Translations under genes and position numbers: made by a program | DNA from: Malachius bipustulatus | Lineage: Eukaryota > Arthropoda > Insecta > Coleoptera > Melyridae | Reading direction: 5' to 3' | DNA: 64,000 bases | NCBI GenBank assembly: GCA_910589415.1 | Contig: OU342630.1 | Coordinates: 15,781,867-15,845,866 of the forward strand | Part shown: in pieces, positions 59,541-64,000 of the stretch | How positions within the stretch are numbered: position 1 is the first letter of the stretch | Layout: every line of letters starts with the position of its first letter | Notes under the pieces: generated by a model | What the model was told of the DNA's origin: nothing | The model's database searches: none | Seen by the model: only the letters and a program-made list of their open reading frames with translations

Positions 59541-61031
59541 TATAGAACAGACCAACCTTTGTTATTTCTTATTAAAATATGAAATCACGATTTTTCAGTT
59601 TTTCATCATATTTCAGCAACGACAGAATTATCTCTATTCTAAATTTTGTATCACATTCTTATTACCTAAGCATGAAATTGTGAAGCTTTTCTGCAATTTA
59701 ACTGACCTTGTAACTCAAACCATTTACGAGAGAGATCCTGGTGTCCTATAGGTAATGCCTCGGGTAATGCGCATCAATCAATTTTTTGCTAATCGGCATA
59801 TGCTTAAGAATTTGCAAAACTTTGATGGCAAATAAATTTTTTTAAATGGTTTACATTAACAGAATTTTTCTAAATCGTTGGTACTCGTTTTAAAATGATT
59901 GACTTTGCTTATTACCTAGTCAAATACCATCTGACTTTGAATCTAATCTCGACATTCTTTGTCAAATGACCTTTGCAGATCTACACATAAACGTAAATAC
60001 CTACTCAAATAGCAACATCTTGTTATTTTTCAATCATTCTGCAATTCGACATAAGTCTGAGCACATGACTAGACAAGTGGCAGTATTCCTACGACATACA
60101 TAGTGTTTAATCAAATTTGTGTCACTATTTAATCAGCCCATGGAAATTATTAGAATTTATCATTCTTTCAATTGTTGGTGAATAGGTCGTCAGATTCTCC
60201 GCGTCCTTACAAGGATTTATGGTCGAAATAAAACTCCAGCAGATTCCATAATACAATAATTCATTGTCTAATTAACAAACTTGTAACAATTTGATCAGTT
60301 GTCGATCAAACAACAGCTGCATGCGAATGTATTCTACAAGGTCGACTGAAAATATTGCTATCGTTCAGAGCAGTGTACGCTGTACATGAGAATCCAAGAT
60401 AATAAATTCCTGGTCGTGCACGGGAACATTCCCAGACTTCAACTTAGCGCATTCTGGATTTATGAATTGGTACTTACAGCTTCATCTGTATACGTCGTGA
60501 CAATGCTGATACAATGCACATTGCACATCGTCTCGGGTTTTGGCTGAAAAATTGAACGCGGCAACGTAACTCATCTTATTTGAACGGCTTCGGTACCTAC
60601 TACCTACCAATCAAAGCTGACGCATTTGTGATTATGATTATCATCCAAGAAATATCTGAGAGCATCCGTGCTCCTAAAGATATGTGTGGGACATGCCTGG
60701 TACCGCCTTTGCCACTTTTACAAATGAAGCATAGACGCACTCAAAGTGAATGGTATATGATGGTACTCGGTATGGTATTAACAAAATTGTGATTATAAGC
60801 AGATCAGCTACTTGCTATACAGGGTGCATGCACCATATATCCTTCTCTATATTGCTATCTCGTAAAAGCAGAGATACAGCGAGATACAGATACAGGGAGA
60901 TGTAGCGTGAAATACCTTTGCGCACTTTTTATGAAATTCAGTCGTATTTATGCGAAAACGTCATAGGAATGTGGCGCTTTCAACGAGCTTATAGATAGAA
61001 AGACTCATAGAAAGGCAAGCAATTGACTATA
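59541..61031. other. Spacer, no gene recognised
   Basis: A solitary left-type TA-element end (TACAGGGTGCATGCACC) lies near 60818. Short frames only. Confidence 0.4.
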
Positions 61032-61231
61032 CAGGGTGAGGCGCGAGAACCTTAGGGCATTTTTTTTTAATTAATTTTTAATAAGAAACCTTAGGCGAGA
61101 ACCCCACACCACTGTCGGTTTACCGGAAGTTGCCATCAACTTTCTTATTTTTAACAGACACCTACTTATATATTGTTACATTTTAAGATTGTCTGAAAAA
61201 AATCTAATAGCTGACAATGGTGTTTATAGTA
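61032..61231 (+). mobile_element. Foldback element family B, copy 4, interrupted
   Basis: It starts CAGGGTGAGGCGCGAG after TA and proceeds through GAAGTTGCCATCAACTTTC and TTACATTTTAAGATTGTCTG to CAATGGTGTTTATAGT, the same order as copy 1. It then stops at the TA into which the DD41D element is inserted. The rest of the copy should lie beyond the window's right edge. Confidence 0.65.
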
Positions 61232-61938
61232 CAGGGTGGGCCAATAAGCGAGGTAAGCGGCTGTATCTCAGAAACTAATGATCGTAGAGATTTACGGTAA
61301 AAAATTTTATAGGTTAAGTGGGCAAGGGAAAATGCTGGAAATTATTTTCAAGTTTCCAAGATGGCTGCCAGAGGGCGTTTGCACCATCTTGAATTACATA
61401 AAGTTACGTTTCTTGTGATTTTCCCCAATGAATGTAACAAAAAAGTATTTGCGTTTTAATGCTAACTTAAAGTCGAACATTTTTTGTAGAAACAATTTTT
61501 CTCTATCTTTCGAAATAAAGTGATGGGGGGTATTTGAATGTTGTTTTAAACAAATGCCTGTAACTTCGAAACGGCTTCAATGATCTGGATAAATTTGGTA
61601 TAATTGGAAAGAGCATTTCTTGGGCTTTAAGGTTTCTTGTGACAATGACAGTTGTGACCTACACGGCCGCCGATAGAGGGCGTTATTCGACATTATAACC
61701 AAAATATTGGATTTTCTCAAAAAATTTAAATGCGATGATATGACTTTTTTTAGACTAGAAAATAGACAAATGATTAAACAATAAGCTTGCTCAAACCGCA
61801 TCTTAATATCTTTTTCCTAACTCAAATTATTTAAAAAATACCAAACCAACAAAATTCATATATCCCCATTTAAAAATGCATCGGTCGCTTTCGATAAGAA
61901 GGCAATTAGTAGGCCATGGAAACAAAAGCCAAACTCCT
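61232..61938. repeat. Left 707-bp terminal inverted repeat of the DD41D element
   Basis: It pairs with 63308-64000 and beyond. It includes AAACTAATGATCGTAGAG, CCAAGATGGCTGCCAGAGG, CGCCGATAGAGGGCG and CATCGGTCGCTTTCG blocks, ending at AAACTCCT. A 74-codon minus frame inside is not considered real, since it lies within the repeat. Confidence 0.9.
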
Positions 61939-62009
61939 CACGCGTTTTCGTAACGATTTTCCTTTTAAATAAAGTTGAGGTCCTGAAAAGGACCCATTTT
62001 GAAAAAAGA

Positions 62010-63213
62010 TTAATGCCTTCTGTGTTCAAATTGCCTTCCGTCATATTCCACACATTGTTCCAGTCTTTCTTGAGTCAGCAGAACCGCACCCTCGATTTCT
62101 GCTGCTGATAGTTGAGGAATTGAGTTTCGAATTCTGTTTTCCATATCCATTCGTGTTGTTGGTGGAGTTTGAAAAACAATGTCTTTTAAGCGTCCCCAGA
62201 AGTAAAAATCAAGACATGTCAAGTCGGGAGATTTTGCCGGACAAGGAAATCGGCTTCCCCTTCCTATCCAGCGTTCTCTAAAGATCCAGTAAATATGGTT
62301 TCGGACATTAATTAAATAATGTGCCAGACAACCATCTAATTGCAGAAGCATAGTTCTCCTAGTTTCGAGTGGCACATCTTCCAACAAAATTGGCAAGTCG
62401 TTGATCAAAAACTCTAAGAAGCGGTTACCAGTTAAAGCTTGATCAAAAAAGTAAGGTTCAATAATTCTGTCCCCAATGATACCGCACCACACATTTAGGC
62501 TCCAGCGTCCCTGCTGCTGCACTTCTCTCTCTTAACCAACGTCGATTTTCAGCGGACCAATAATGCATATTATGAAGGTTTACTCTGCCATCACTATTAA
62601 AGGTAGCCTCGTCGGTCCAGAGAATTTCCTTTAAGAAATTTCCGTTTTCCTCAAGTATGCCTAGCATCCATTATGACAATAATTTAATCTATTATCGAAA
62701 TCTTGTTCATTTAGCGCCTGGTGCAAGACTATGTGGTAAGGATGTAATATAAAAGTAAAAAACAACATAATCAGTAGTAAAAAATAACATAACCAGAATA
62801 ACACTGAATTTGTATTTGAGGGTATGTGCTCTTGGAATATGCTATACTTGGAATAAGATAAAATTATTCACCTATAATCTTTCAAAATATTTCTAACAGT
62901 TGTCCGTGCAACAAATTCCCAAGTCTAGAGACAATGTTCTAGTTTCTACATGTCTATAAAATTATATGTAAGCCAAGACATTGATAATATTTTCTTCGGT
63001 CCTTCCATTGCGACGCCTGCGACGTTTAGCACAACGAAAACTTCCAGTATCGCGTAATCGCTGTACCAAGCGCGGAAACATTCTTCTCCCGTTATAAAGG
63101 CGATCTGGATACCGTGCCGCGTACTGTCTTGCAGCTATAGCTACATTTTGAAAACACTCAAAATAAATCGCAATCATGTCAACGGCTTCATTATTTAATT
63201 TTGTGAGAAGCAT
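62010..63213 (-). pseudogene. DD41D mariner transposase, frameshifted
   Basis: The minus strand starts at the ATG at 63213 with a helix-turn-helix domain (to about 62962), then a stop and frame change. A stretch of roughly 120 bp (about 62750-62871) opens with AG|GTGAAT and could be an intron or an insertion. After it, catalytic parts resume in two frames: one holds LWTDEATFNSDG (first Asp) and YWSAENRRW (62667-62458); the other holds LNVWCGIIGDRIIEP, the second Asp in QLDGCLAH, RWIGRG, and SPDLTCLDFYFWG with the third Asp (62522-62010). I count 41 residues between the second and third Asp, which defines the DD41D group. The product would cut and paste the element at TA sites, but this copy has at least three frame breaks. 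Confidence 0.85.
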
Positions 63214-63307
63214 TTTGATTAAAAAGTACTCAAATTATATGCAATCAACAATAATAGTGGGCTGCGTGTGTGACAGAAGTTTGACGTTACTTGCCAATAT
63301 TTAAGTT

Positions 63308-64000
63308 AGGAGTTTGTCTTTTATTTCCATGGCCTACTACTTGCCTTCTTATCGAAAGCGACCGATGCATTTTTAAATGGGGATATATGAATTTTCTTGG
63401 TTTGGTATTTTTTTAATAATTTGAGTTAGGAAAAAGATATTAAGATGCGGTTTGCGCAAGCTTATTGGTTGATCATTTGTCTATTTTCTAGTCTAAAAAA
63501 AGTCATATTATCGCATTTAATTTTTTTGAGAAAATCCAATATTTTGATTATAATGTCGGATAACGCCCTCTATCGGCGGTCGTGTAGGTCACAACTGTCA
63601 TTGTCACAAGAAACCTAAAACCCCAAGAAATGCTCTTTCCAATTATACCAAATTTATCCAAATCATTGAAGCCGTTTCGAAGTTACAGGCATTTGTTTAA
63701 AACAACATTCAAATACCCCCCACCACTTTATTTCGAAAGATAGAGAAAAATTGTTTCTATAAAAAATGTTAGACTTTAAGATAACATTAAAACGCAAATA
63801 CTTTTTTGTTACATTCATTGGGGAAAATCACAAGAAACGTAACTTTATGTAATTCAAGATGGTGCAAACGCCCTCTGGCAGCCATCTTGGAAACTTGAAA
63901 ATAATTTCCAGCATTTTCCCTTGCCCACTTAACCTATAAAATTTTTTACCGTAAATCTCTACGATCATTAGTTTCTGAGATACAGCCGCTTACCTCGCTT
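63308..64000. repeat. Right terminal inverted repeat of the DD41D element (incomplete)
   Basis: Reverse complement of 61246-61938, starting AGGAGTTTGTC and truncated by the window end at TTACCTCGCTT. The last 14 bases of the arm and the right-hand TA are outside the window. Confidence 0.9.

Larger units (their letters stand above)
61232..64000 (-). mobile_element. DD41D Tc1/mariner transposon with 707-bp TIRs (right end cut off)
   Basis: The left terminal repeat runs 61232-61938 (starts CAGGGTGGGCCAATAAGCG after TA). The right repeat begins at 63308 and is cut by the window end, 14 bases short of the matching terminus. The arms are colinear: the visible 693 bp on the right plus the missing 14 equals 707. 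In the inner 90 bp I count about four differences. Between the arms lies a minus-strand transposase, broken by frame changes. Full length should be about 2.78 kb. The terminal repeats are far longer than the 20-30 bp of typical mariner elements. Confidence 0.9.

Noticed and set aside
61577..61801. 74-codon minus frame near the DD41D transposase
   Set aside because: It lies entirely inside the terminal inverted repeat and is matched in the other arm, so it is not part of the transposase.
1..64000. CRISPR array, bacterial operon or phage-type system
   Set aside because: No regularly spaced direct repeats, no ribosome-binding sites or closely packed genes; introns and eukaryotic transposons throughout.

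Overview
This is AT-rich eukaryotic DNA, most likely from an insect nuclear genome. Three things point that way: a copia-type LTR retrotransposon primed by the copia half-tRNA site, Tc1/mariner elements whose ends read CAGGGTG/CACCCTG at TA targets, and one spliced host gene with consensus GT..AG signals. I cannot assign the order. Only one convincing host gene lies here, on the minus strand at 6874-9080. It has a large Ser/Lys/Arg-rich exon and a 30-codon terminal exon that adds a short hydrophobic, basic-flanked C-terminus. I do not recognise the protein family.

The rest is a transposon graveyard dominated by inverted-repeat (foldback) elements. From left to right: small hairpins at 162-260, 519-918, 971-1102, 5392-5540 and 6421-6659; the host gene; copies of two dispersed families, called A (34-bp ends starting GGT) and B (TA-flanked foldback), at 10.5-12 kb and 17.1 kb; a 1.5-kb foldback with subterminal GGATGAAAAT motifs at 13.8-15.3 kb; a TA-flanked foldback at 15.9-16.6 kb; a decayed Tc1-like transposase at 18.5-19.0 kb; an RNase H-like relic at 20.6 kb; family A again at 23.3 kb; a 5'-truncated non-LTR retrotransposon on the minus strand at 25.5-26.9 kb; large palindromic TA-flanked elements at 30.1-31.0 and 32.9-33.8 kb; and an end-to-end run of three different TA elements at 34.1-36.8 kb. 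The first of those three carries 504-bp terminal repeats and a stranded transposase DNA-binding domain. Another TA element lies at 42.3-42.9 kb.

A complete copia element occupies 47418-54442. Its two 217-bp LTRs are identical and it is flanked by the 5-bp duplication ATAAA, so the insertion is very recent, yet its gag-pol reading frame is broken several times. Its leader holds a possible set of phase-matched small exons.

The right end carries more A and B copies, a palindromic repeat at 59.3 kb, and a Tc1/mariner element of the DD41D type (61232 to just past the window end). That element has 707-bp terminal repeats and a broken transposase, and it is inserted in a family B copy. The DD41D element and the 34.1-35.7 kb element share an unusual design (hundreds of base pairs of terminal repeat around a related DNA-binding domain), so I treat them as one long-TIR mariner theme.
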